A DNA stretch of 14,620 nucleotides from an uncultured cyanobacterium (GTDB lineage Bacteria; Cyanobacteriota; Cyanobacteriia; PCC-6307; Cyanobiaceae): assembly GCA_903831165.1 (NCBI GenBank), contig CAIKWV010000469.1, positions 1 to 14,620 on the forward strand. Reading direction: 5' to 3'. Positions 7,903 through 14,620 of the stretch are shown in pieces. Both the position numbers and the translations under genes were made by a program. Every line of letters begins with the position of its first letter. Positions within the stretch are counted from its first letter, which is position 1. The notes beneath the pieces were generated by a model. The model saw nothing but the letters and a program-made list of their open reading frames with translations, was not told where the DNA came from and made no database searches.

Positions 7903-7975
7903 AGCATCAGGAGGAAGATCAACACTGTCAGATCAAACCATTGAAGATAAACGGATCAAGGCAACCATGCCGGTA

Positions 7976-8692
7976 TCAGGAATCGAGGCTCTGACCGATG
8001 GCCTGACGAATGCCATTGCGATGGGCCAGGGCGGTGGTCTTGCTGACAAAGTTCTGTCGATAGGCCATGCCATCCCGCAAGGTCAGCTCCAGGGTATGGT
8101 CCTTGCGCGAGCCCAGCACCAGCCAGAGCACCAGAGCCCCGATCTCCCAGGGCCAGAACAGCCAGGGGAGGGGCAACAGCAGCAGGCCCCCCAGGGCAAA
8201 GAGGGCCCACCAGCTGAAGATCTGGGGATAGCGGGGCTGGCTGCGGACAAAGGCGGAACGCACCTGGGCCAGCACCAGGGCCCGGCCACCGATCTCGACC
8301 GTGGCTGGCGGAACCGCCGGGGCCGCAGCTCGGGGCTGGCCGGCGCGATCGGCCGAGCCGGGGCGGTTAGGCGGTGGGGTCCCCCCCGAGAGACGAAACA
8401 CCAGCACCGGCCCCTGCCCCCCCAGCTGAATCTCATCGCCATCGGCGAGGGGGCGGCATTGCTGGAAGCGCCGCCCTTCCAGCAAAGTGCCCTGGGGGCT
8501 GCCCCAGTCGCAGACCAGCCAGCCGTGGCTGCGGGAGAAGCGGACCACCGCATGGTTGGTGGCGACGCCGTCAAACGCCGGCAGACAGAGTTTGTTGTTG
8601 GCGGCCCTGCCGATCGTCAGCGGTTCGCGGCGATCGAGCCAGGCCACTTTGGAGGGGTCCTGGCGCAGCATCAGGCAGGCGTCGCCGCTCAT
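7976..8692 (-). CDS. FHA-domain membrane protein
   Basis: A 238-residue protein. Residues 10-100 are an FHA domain, a phosphothreonine reader, with PLTIGRAANNKLCLP (G28, R29), TNHAVVR (T45-H47), WGSPQGTLLEG and ADGDEIQLG. The usual asparagine of the NG turn is replaced (PQGT). A Pro/Ala-rich linker follows, then two closely spaced hydrophobic helices (about 160-177 and 181-194) and a 40-residue charged tail. The FHA domain is therefore probably cytoplasmic and membrane-tethered. ATG 8692 overlaps the TGA of the upstream gene (ATGA), which is why I prefer it to an alternative start at 8719. Its place directly before the kinase gene suggests that it recruits the kinase or phosphorylated partners to the membrane. 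Confidence 0.88.
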   Translation of the reverse strand: MSGDACLMLRQDPSKVAWLDRREPLTIGRAANNKLCLPAFDGVATNHAVVRFSRSHGWLVCDWGSPQGTLLEGRRFQQCRPLADGDEIQLGGQGPVLVFRLSGGTPPPNRPGSADRAGQPRAAAPAVPPATVEIGGRALVLAQVRSAFVRSQPRYPQIFSWWALFALGGLLLLPLPWLFWPWEIGALVLWLVLGSRKDHTLELTLRDGMAYRQNFVSKTTALAHRNGIRQAIGQSLDS

Positions 8693-8967
8693 CGACCTCC
8701 GATGCGCCGCCGCCACCAATGTCCCCAGTCCTCACGCATCTCGGCCCAGAAACCACCCTCCCCTTGCCGCCAGGGGATCACCCGGCCGGGGAACAGCAGG
8801 GCCCGCAGCGCCAGCGCCAGGGCCACCAGCACCATCAGGGCCAGCACAAAGCCAGGGATGGCGCCGGGCCAGGTGACCACAAAGGCGGCGCGGATGGCGT
8901 AGAGGCCGATCGTGAGCGCCACCCAGAGCCGGAAGGATTCCCAGGGGTCGCGCCGCTGCTCCACCAC
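8689..8967 (-). CDS. Small two-helix membrane protein, first gene of the signalling cluster
   Basis: A 92-residue protein. Two hydrophobic segments are evident (about 13-33, FRLWVALTIGLYAIRAAFVV, and 35-62, GAIPGFVLALMVLVALALAL onward). A Trp- and Arg-rich amphipathic tail follows (WAEMREDWGHWWRRRIGGR). I do not recognise the family. GTG 8967 is the start that includes the charged VEQRRDPWES leader; the ribosome site is weak. Its stop overlaps the start of the FHA gene by four bases, so the two are probably co-translated and may form a membrane complex. It heads the five-gene minus-strand cluster. Confidence 0.7.
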   Translation of the reverse strand: MVEQRRDPWESFRLWVALTIGLYAIRAAFVVTWPGAIPGFVLALMVLVALALALRALLFPGRVIPWRQGEGGFWAEMREDWGHWWRRRIGGR

Positions 8968-9109
8968 CAGGCCTGAAAATCACAGGACTAGTGTATTGGC
9001 CCAAGGGGGTGTGTTCGGTCCGGTGGGGCGAGAAACGTCAGGCGAGCACTGGCTGGATCCGGCCCATGGCCCCGCGGATCGGAGTGCGGCGACGGCATTG
9101 TCAGCCACC
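8968..9109. promoter_or_regulatory. Shared divergent upstream region
   Basis: These 142 bases separate the first gene of the signalling cluster (minus) from the FHA penicillin-binding protein gene (plus), so promoters for both must lie here or inside the genes. The AT-richest part, TGAAAATCACAGGACTAGTG (8974-8993), contains ACTAGT and is the likeliest promoter core. No convincing -35/-10 pair could be assigned in either direction. Confidence 0.4.
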
Positions 9110-11404
9110 GTGAGCACCTCTCCAGGCATCGGCGCCCTGGCCCGGCAGTGGCGCAGCGGCAGCTGGTCCGATCGCCTGGAGACGTCGCGCCAGGCCTGGG
9201 CCGCCCTGCGGGCTCGCCAGGCCTGGCTGGAGATCTGGCGCGATGGCCGGCGCCTGCAACAGCTGCCCCTGGGACCGGAGCGGATCCGCATCGGCCGGGA
9301 TCCCGGCTGTGAGCTGGTGGTCGACGCCGAGGGTGTCAGCCGCGTCCATTGCTTTGTCGAACGGGAGCGGGCCGGTGATCGGGATCCCTGCCTGGAGGAT
9401 TTCAACTCCGCCAATGGAGTGTTCTGGAACGATCAGCGCATCCGCGCCATCAGACTGCGCCACGGCGACAAGCTGCGGCTGGGCTCGGCGCTGGTCAGTG
9501 CCCCGACCCTGCGCTACTGCCATCCCCGCAGCGCTCTAGAGCGCCTGTGGCACTGGGGGGGCATCACGGCCCTGGCGGTCTCGGGGCTGGCGATGGGCGG
9601 ACTGTTGCTGGCCAGCAGCATTGCCGGCGGCTCCCACATCCGGGCGATCGGCGGACCGGTCAAGATCGTCAGCGCCGATGGCCGCCAGATCGATGCCCGC
9701 GAGGGCTCGGCGATTGCCCTGCCCAGCCTCCAGGACTACCCCCTGCCGCTGCGCCAGGCCCTGCTGGCTTCGGAGGATTCCCGCTTCGGCTGGAACAGCG
9801 GTCTGGACCTGTTCGGCACCTTGCGTTCGCTGGTGCGCCACAGCGGCGGCGGCAGTGGGCTGACCCAGCAGGTGGCGCGCATCTATTACCCAGCGGTCGG
9901 CAACGACTACAGCTTCGCGCGCAAGCTGCGGGAGCTATGGATGGCCTGGCAACTGGAGACGGGATTCAGCAAAAACGAGATCCTGAAGATGTATCTCGAT
10001 CGCGCCCATCTCGGCCTCGGTGCCGATGGCTTTGAGCAGGGGGCCCGCTTGTATTTCCGCAAGTCGGCCCGCCAGCTTGATCTGGCCGAAGCGGCGTTTC
10101 TGGTGGGACTACTACCGTTGCCCAACGGCTACAGCCCCTGCTACGCCCCCTCGCCGGCGGCGGTGCGCATTGAGCGGGAAGAACGGGAACAACGAACGGG
10201 AACCAAGGAAAAACCAGGACTGGATGAGAGCATCTGGACGCCAAAGCTGCGGCGCGACCTGGTGCTCAAGCGCATGCATGAAGAAGGCTTCATCAACGAT
10301 CAACAGTTGATTGATGCCACCCGTAGACCGCTGAACACCGACCCTTCGGCCTGCCGGCAGTCCTCGTTCACCAGTTATCCCTTCTTCAGCGACTATGTGA
10401 TGGCGGAGCTGGCAGGCACGCGCTTTGCCCTGAATCTGAATGCCGAACAAGAAGGCGGTAACTATCATGTTGTCAGCACGATCGATCCCCATCTGCAGGC
10501 TTTGGCCCAGAAGCAACTGCGCACGTTTCTTGAGACCAAGGCCAGGCCCCTGGGGATGACCCAGGCGGCCCTGATTGCCATCGACATCAACAGTGGCGCC
10601 ATCCTCGCCTATGTGGGTGGGGGTGATTACAAGCAATCCAGCTTTGATCGGGTCCAGGCGATGCGCCAACCGGGATCCACCTTCAAATTGTTCACCTACC
10701 TGGCCGCCTTGGAGGCGGGCTCAAAACCCCAGGATCTGATTTCCTGCGCCCGCCTGAGTTATGTGGCCGGCTGCGGCCATGGCCCGGTGGGCAGCGACGG
10801 CCGCATGAGCATGGCCGATGGCTTCGCCTATTCCGAAAATGTGGTCGCCCTGCGCCTGGCCGACAAGGCTGGCCTCGACCAGGTGATCCACAGGGCCCGG
10901 CAGTTGGGCATCAGCACACCACTGGAGCAGAGCTACAGCATGGTGCTCGGTGGCCGCGAAACCCTGCTCTATGAAATGGCCCGCGCCTATGCGGTGGTCG
11001 CCAATGGTGGACGCAGCGTGCCGATGCATGGTGTCGACAAGATCTATGACCTGGGCATCTGCAAGTCAACGCTCAACCTGGCCCAGTGTCCGCCCCGTGG
11101 CGTCACAACACCGATTGGTGAAAAACCCCAGCAATTGATCGAACCGCAGCAGGCCCTGGCGATGGATGGCCTGTTGCGACGGGTGGTGCAGGTGGGCACC
11201 GGCCGCAATGCCGGCGTGGTGGCGGATGCCCGCGGCAAGACCGGCACCACCAACGATGGCGTGGATGCCTGGTTCATCGGCTACTCACCCAGTCGCGGCA
11301 TCCTCACCGGCATCTGGATGGGCAACGACGACAATCGCCCAGCCGACTATGCCTCAGGAGCACTGGCAGCCCAATTGTGGGGTGAATTCATGGGGAAAGT
11401 CTGA
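9110..11404 (+). CDS. Class A penicillin-binding protein with N-terminal FHA domain
   Basis: A bifunctional peptidoglycan synthase of 764 residues. Residues 40-135 are an FHA domain (RIRIGRDPGCELVV with G62-R63, SRVH 77-80, NSANGVFWN). A single membrane helix follows (about 151-172), so the FHA domain faces the cytoplasm. The glycosyltransferase (GT51) domain shows SEDSRF (E222) and GGSGLTQQVAR (247-257); in the first motif the usual HxG is NSG. The transpeptidase has SxxK in GSTFK (S523, K526), SxN as SEN (575-577) and KTG (710-712), all intact. GTG 9110 is chosen because longer versions would overlap the divergent gene; TTG 9098 is a close alternative. Fusions of FHA to PBPs are, to my knowledge, seen in cyanobacteria. 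Its position facing a kinase/phosphatase cluster suggests phospho-dependent control of wall synthesis. Confidence 0.93.
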   Translation: MSTSPGIGALARQWRSGSWSDRLETSRQAWAALRARQAWLEIWRDGRRLQQLPLGPERIRIGRDPGCELVVDAEGVSRVHCFVERERAGDRDPCLEDFNSANGVFWNDQRIRAIRLRHGDKLRLGSALVSAPTLRYCHPRSALERLWHWGGITALAVSGLAMGGLLLASSIAGGSHIRAIGGPVKIVSADGRQIDAREGSAIALPSLQDYPLPLRQALLASEDSRFGWNSGLDLFGTLRSLVRHSGGGSGLTQQVARIYYPAVGNDYSFARKLRELWMAWQLETGFSKNEILKMYLDRAHLGLGADGFEQGARLYFRKSARQLDLAEAAFLVGLLPLPNGYSPCYAPSPAAVRIEREEREQRTGTKEKPGLDESIWTPKLRRDLVLKRMHEEGFINDQQLIDATRRPLNTDPSACRQSSFTSYPFFSDYVMAELAGTRFALNLNAEQEGGNYHVVSTIDPHLQALAQKQLRTFLETKARPLGMTQAALIAIDINSGAILAYVGGGDYKQSSFDRVQAMRQPGSTFKLFTYLAALEAGSKPQDLISCARLSYVAGCGHGPVGSDGRMSMADGFAYSENVVALRLADKAGLDQVIHRARQLGISTPLEQSYSMVLGGRETLLYEMARAYAVVANGGRSVPMHGVDKIYDLGICKSTLNLAQCPPRGVTTPIGEKPQQLIEPQQALAMDGLLRRVVQVGTGRNAGVVADARGKTGTTNDGVDAWFIGYSPSRGILTGIWMGNDDNRPADYASGALAAQLWGEFMGKV

Positions 11405-11494
11405 GCCGTCTGGTGATTGCCAGGTCGACGCCTATCCAGCCCGCGGCTCCGGACCAGGGATGGAGGCAATCCATGCTGGGCTAACCGATGCAGG

Positions 11495-11507
11495 GCGCTG
11501 TCAGCGC
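11495..11507. terminator. Weak hairpin between convergent genes
   Basis: GCGCT-GTC-AGCGC forms a 5-base stem with a 3-base loop in the 180-base gap after the PBP stop and before the stop of the convergent gene ending at 11585. There is no T run on either strand, so a terminator role is doubtful. Nothing else is visible in 11405-11584. Confidence 0.15.
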
Positions 11508-11584
11508 TGGTGTGGAGCACGGAGGTGGGGGTGCTGCCTGTCGTCGCTGCTGGCCAGGACGGGAATGTTCTGCCGGTTATCGCC

Positions 11585-12160
11585 CTATCCGGCGGGGGGC
11601 ACGGCCAGCGCCGTGGGCCCAGGCGAGTGGTGCGGCTGGAGTCGCCACAACGCCAGCCCACCGCCGCGCCCCCGGGCGGCCAGCCAACCCTCCGGGCTGC
11701 GGGCGATCAGGGCGAAGAAGGGCAGGCGCCGCGGCGCGGGACTCGGCAGCGTGCGCTGCAGCAGGCAGCGGCCCGCCAGGTGCAGCTCCAGGCGCTCAAA
11801 CGAGAACTCCAGCAGGGGCCGGGACCCCACCAGCTGACCAAGACCTTGAAAACGCAGCTCCAGGGGACCAAGGTTCACCGCATTGCGAAGCCGCAGGCCC
11901 TCGCCCGCTGCCGCAATCTCCAGTCGCGCCCCCAGGCCGCGCAACAGCAGGCCGCTGAAGGAAGAGGGACGCGGGCTGCCCTTGGGCCACACCTGATCCA
12001 GCTGCCAGCAGCCGATCAGATCGCTGGCCTTCAGGCCGGTGCCCCCGTGGCGGACGCCCTGCTCCAGGGCGAGCAAGGTCTCGCCACTGGGAGGCTCGCA
12101 AGGTCGTGGGGCGGAGCTGGCCACGGTCCCGGGTTCGAAGACACTGGCATGGTGACGCAT
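11585..12160 (-). CDS. Conserved cyanobacterial hypothetical, possibly PAP/fibrillin-like
   Basis: A 191-residue soluble protein without signal or membrane segments. A helical start (ETLLALEQGVRHG) is followed by alternating beta-type stretches: DLIGCWQLDQVWPKG, SFSGLLLRGLGARLEI, NLGPLELRFQG, LLEFSFERLELHLAG and PFFALIARSPEGWLAARG. The order, a GxW opening strand and a closing FALIAR...WLAARGRGGGLALW, recalls the lipocalin-like PAP/fibrillin family of plastids and cyanobacteria. The match is from memory and loose. Fibrillins bind lipids or carotenoids at thylakoids, but no function is claimed here. ATG 12160 is the track-supported start, with a poor ribosome site. It follows the 104-residue gene by 57 bases and may share its transcript. 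Confidence 0.72.
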   Translation of the reverse strand: MRHHASVFEPGTVASSAPRPCEPPSGETLLALEQGVRHGGTGLKASDLIGCWQLDQVWPKGSPRPSSFSGLLLRGLGARLEIAAAGEGLRLRNAVNLGPLELRFQGLGQLVGSRPLLEFSFERLELHLAGRCLLQRTLPSPAPRRLPFFALIARSPEGWLAARGRGGGLALWRLQPHHSPGPTALAVPPAG

Positions 12161-12217
12161 CTGCTGAGATCGCCGTGCTCCTGCGCAGCGACCGAGGCGA
12201 GCGCCTACCGGTTGGCA

Positions 12218-12532
12218 TCAACACTCCGGGCCTGATTTCAGCTGCTCCTCCAGCCATCGGACCTGGTAGATGGCGATCTGGGCCAGGGCCAGCGATCGCA
12301 CGAACTCCGGCACCATCTGCACAGGTGTCGAGACCACCAGAGAGCGGCAGTGGCCGGCCGCCATCGACTCGAGCTGATGGGGATCGATGGTGGTTTGCAC
12401 AGCCTGGGCCAACTGCCGAAAGACGCCGGCAGCGCTCTCTCCGCCGCCGCCGAGGACGAACAGAACGCGGCGGGGGGTCTCGCTGTAGTCACGGCTGATC
12501 GTCTCCAGTCGCTCGAGTTCAGGGGTCTGCAT
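12218..12532 (-). CDS. Unrecognised small soluble protein, 104 aa
   Basis: No family recognised. From ATG 12532 the protein reads MQTPELERLETISRDYSETP, then a hydrophobic strand VLFVLGGGGES (glycine-rich turn), a helix AAGVFRQLAQAVQTT, a second strand SLVVSTPVQMVPEFVRSLAL and a C-terminal helix ending VRWLEEQLKSGPEC. The strand-turn-helix at residues 24-45 resembles a small nucleotide- or phosphate-binding fold, but no P-loop or other complete motif is present. A longer version starting at 12598 adds an Arg/Ala-rich leader that looks non-coding, so I use ATG 12532. The codon pattern is like that of its neighbours. It lies 57 bases upstream of the gene at 12160. Confidence 0.62.
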   Translation of the reverse strand: MQTPELERLETISRDYSETPRRVLFVLGGGGESAAGVFRQLAQAVQTTIDPHQLESMAAGHCRSLVVSTPVQMVPEFVRSLALAQIAIYQVRWLEEQLKSGPEC

Positions 12533-12791
12533 GGCCAGGATCAAAGCAGTGGCGGTCCAAGCGGTAGCCCGACCTCGGCAGGATGGCGGCTGACCCACCG
12601 CGCACCATCACCAGGCCACAACGCTGAACCGGGGTCACGGGCATGCGGCTGTGGGTCCTGGGGCTGAAGAGCTAGTGAGACAGGCTCGCCATGGTGATCA
12701 CCAGCTGACTGATGGCCGCCTTTGAGGGATCGCTCCCCATCGAGCAGCGACAGGAGTTGATCCTGCCTGCAAGAGCATCGGCGCGTCGTCT
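12533..12791. other. Intergenic region with no clear gene
   Basis: The minus-strand frame of the phosphoribosyltransferase-like gene stays open for 39 codons past its TGA, ending in a TAG near 12673. It reads ISQLVITMASLSH at the end and includes an internal ATG that could encode a 22-residue peptide, with no ribosome site. An overlapping TTG-initiated frame (12795-12541) looks like chance. No terminator with a T run was found. Confidence 0.4.
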
Positions 12792-13784
12792 TCAACCGGA
12801 TTGACGTGGATAGAGCCGCGTGATCGGCTCTGGATTGGCGATGTCGTAGTCGATGATGTCGCAGGGCAGACCCTGCTGCACGCTGATGTCGTAGCTGGTG
12901 AAATCCTCGACCCGGCGAAACAGGGGCAGCAGCAGCTGGGGCAGCGCGTTCGGCGCGCCATAGAAGAAGGTGTGATGGCCGAGCAGAAAGCCGGTGACAC
13001 TCTCAAACGCCACCGCACCGCTGCGCTGCAGAAAGTCGGTGAGTAGCCAGCGTTCGTCCTGGTTGAGGCTGGGGTGTTGGTTGACGGGAAAGTCCCGCGC
13101 CACCGCCTCCAGCCCACCGCTGTCCCATTCCACCGAGGCCAGTGCCGCCACCAGCTGCTGGCGATCATGGCTGAAGTCAATGCAGGCCAGCTCCTGCTCC
13201 TCGATCGCCATCACGGCATCGATGTCGCCTTGGGCCAGGAGTTGCTGTTTGTGGCGGGCGTCGTCATGCACGGCGATCGCCCCCACCCGGAAGACGGCGT
13301 AGGCGTTGAGCAGGGCGATGTCTCCCGGACATCGAGCCAGAAACTGCAGCAGAAACTGGGAGCCGGTGCCGATGTAGTCATCAAGAATGACCAGGGCCCG
13401 CTCACCCAGGCCAGCACGACGCTCCTGCAGAGCTTCGATGCTGTGGAAGGAGGTGACCGGGATGCGGTTGGTGCGGCGGTAGAGATAGCAAATCAGATCG
13501 CCGCTCTTGCCGGTAAAGGCCCGACTGAAGTCAATGTCCCGATAGTGCTCGGTATCGAAGCCCCGGGCTCCGAGATCCGCCATCAGCTGGCGATGCAACT
13601 GGCGGCATTCCGTCTGGAGCCGCCGGTAGCCATGGAACTCGACGCACTCCAGCAGCCGCAGGGCGATCCCGTGATCGCCGCTGGCGAACTGCCGCAGCCA
13701 GCGTTGCAGGGAGTCCTCGGGAATCACCGGCTCGTTGAAGCGAGCCAGCAGCGTGCTCAGGCGCTGCTCCTGTTCCTGCGACAT
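12792..13784 (-). CDS. Phosphoribosyltransferase-like protein (PRTase-CE type)
   Basis: A 330-residue soluble protein. The PRPP-binding signature of type I phosphoribosyltransferases is clear at residues 131-142, LVILDDYIGTGS (D135, D136). Flanking it are ICYLYRRTNRIP and LNAYAVFRVGAI strands of a PRTase fold. The N-terminal 80 residues are helical. The C-terminal GHHTFFYGAPNALPQLLLPL recalls the HNTPNNxLP motif of stand-alone PRTase-like proteins called PRTase-CE, often seen in conflict or effector neighbourhoods; this link is from memory. Substrate and product are unknown. ATG 13784 is preferred over an upstream start at 13922 because GGAGAGG lies eight bases before it and the extra leader is Arg/Ser-rich and featureless. 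No biosynthetic partner gene is adjacent. Confidence 0.8.
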   Translation of the reverse strand: MSQEQEQRLSTLLARFNEPVIPEDSLQRWLRQFASGDHGIALRLLECVEFHGYRRLQTECRQLHRQLMADLGARGFDTEHYRDIDFSRAFTGKSGDLICYLYRRTNRIPVTSFHSIEALQERRAGLGERALVILDDYIGTGSQFLLQFLARCPGDIALLNAYAVFRVGAIAVHDDARHKQQLLAQGDIDAVMAIEEQELACIDFSHDRQQLVAALASVEWDSGGLEAVARDFPVNQHPSLNQDERWLLTDFLQRSGAVAFESVTGFLLGHHTFFYGAPNALPQLLLPLFRRVEDFTSYDISVQQGLPCDIIDYDIANPEPITRLYPRQSG

Positions 13785-14031
13785 CGGCCCCGCCTCTCCG
13801 GTCCTGGCGGCGTGATTCTGCGATGACGACCTCCGGTACCGGCTCGGCGTCGAGCGGGCCCAACGGTCTCGGCGATGGGCCCGCCCCAGGCCCGCGCAGG
13901 CCAGCCAATCGCTTTCGCGCACCCTGGGCTACCACCCACCCTGGCTTCGGTACCAGGGGAGAGGCGCGGGCCGCTGTCGGCTGGGGCACCTCGGCGGCTA
14001 CCTACAGTCTGAATCCCCTTGCCAGGCGGGC

Positions 14032-14620
<589 letters not shown>

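Noticed and set aside
7856..8902. 348-codon open frame on the plus strand
   Set aside because: Antisense to the FHA gene, the small membrane gene and the kinase start. The composition is typical of a shadow frame.
8912..9109. N-terminal extension of the PBP to a start at 8912
   Set aside because: It would overlap the start of the divergent membrane gene, and the added 66 residues show no conserved character. GTG 9110 leads directly into the protein.
12541..12795. 84-codon TTG-initiated frame overlapping the PRTase-like stop
   Set aside because: The overlap suggests coupling, but the product is His/Gly/Pro-rich without structure or ribosome site.

Overview
The window is GC-rich and closely packed. 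It looks like chromosomal DNA of a picocyanobacterium of the Synechococcus/Cyanobium kind. This rests on a CYP120-like P450, on several small proteins of cyanobacterial type, and on HIP1-type octamers (GCGATCGC) at 6082-6089, 12292-12299 and 13273-13280. The assignment comes from recognising protein families by eye; no database search was possible.

Left part (1-4180): about 400 bases with no supported gene, except a probable minus-strand terminator at 312-344. Next come a small membrane protein (629-402, minus) and a cytochrome P450 (2117-780, minus). Divergent from the P450 is a membrane fatty-acid desaturase (about 2261-3393, plus). It resembles the plant FAD2 type rather than cyanobacterial DesA, and its 5' end seems to lack a usable start in frame. 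An internally deleted IS5-family transposase remnant (3558-4019) follows.

Centre (4180-11404): the most interesting block. Five minus-strand genes, read in the order 8967 to 4180, encode a small two-helix membrane protein, an FHA-domain membrane protein, a Ser/Thr-type kinase with a zinc ribbon, a TerY-like von Willebrand A (vWA) protein and a PP2C phosphatase with a transmembrane anchor. Two of the four junctions are 4-base start/stop overlaps. The kinase, vWA and phosphatase trio matches the TerY-P (phosphorylation) triad architecture. Divergent from it, across a short shared upstream region, is a class A penicillin-binding protein (9110-11404, plus) with a cytoplasmic N-terminal FHA domain. 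I infer that phosphothreonine marks written by the kinase and erased by the phosphatase are read by the two FHA proteins, one of which builds peptidoglycan.

Right part (11405-14620): three minus-strand genes. They are a cyanobacterial conserved protein with possible PAP/fibrillin resemblance (12160-11585), an unrecognised 104-residue protein (12532-12218) and a 330-residue phosphoribosyltransferase-like protein (13784-12792). Divergent from these, a permease of the duplicated anion-transport ABC type (COG4986-like) starts at 14032 and runs off the window end. No rRNA, tRNA or CRISPR array was seen.
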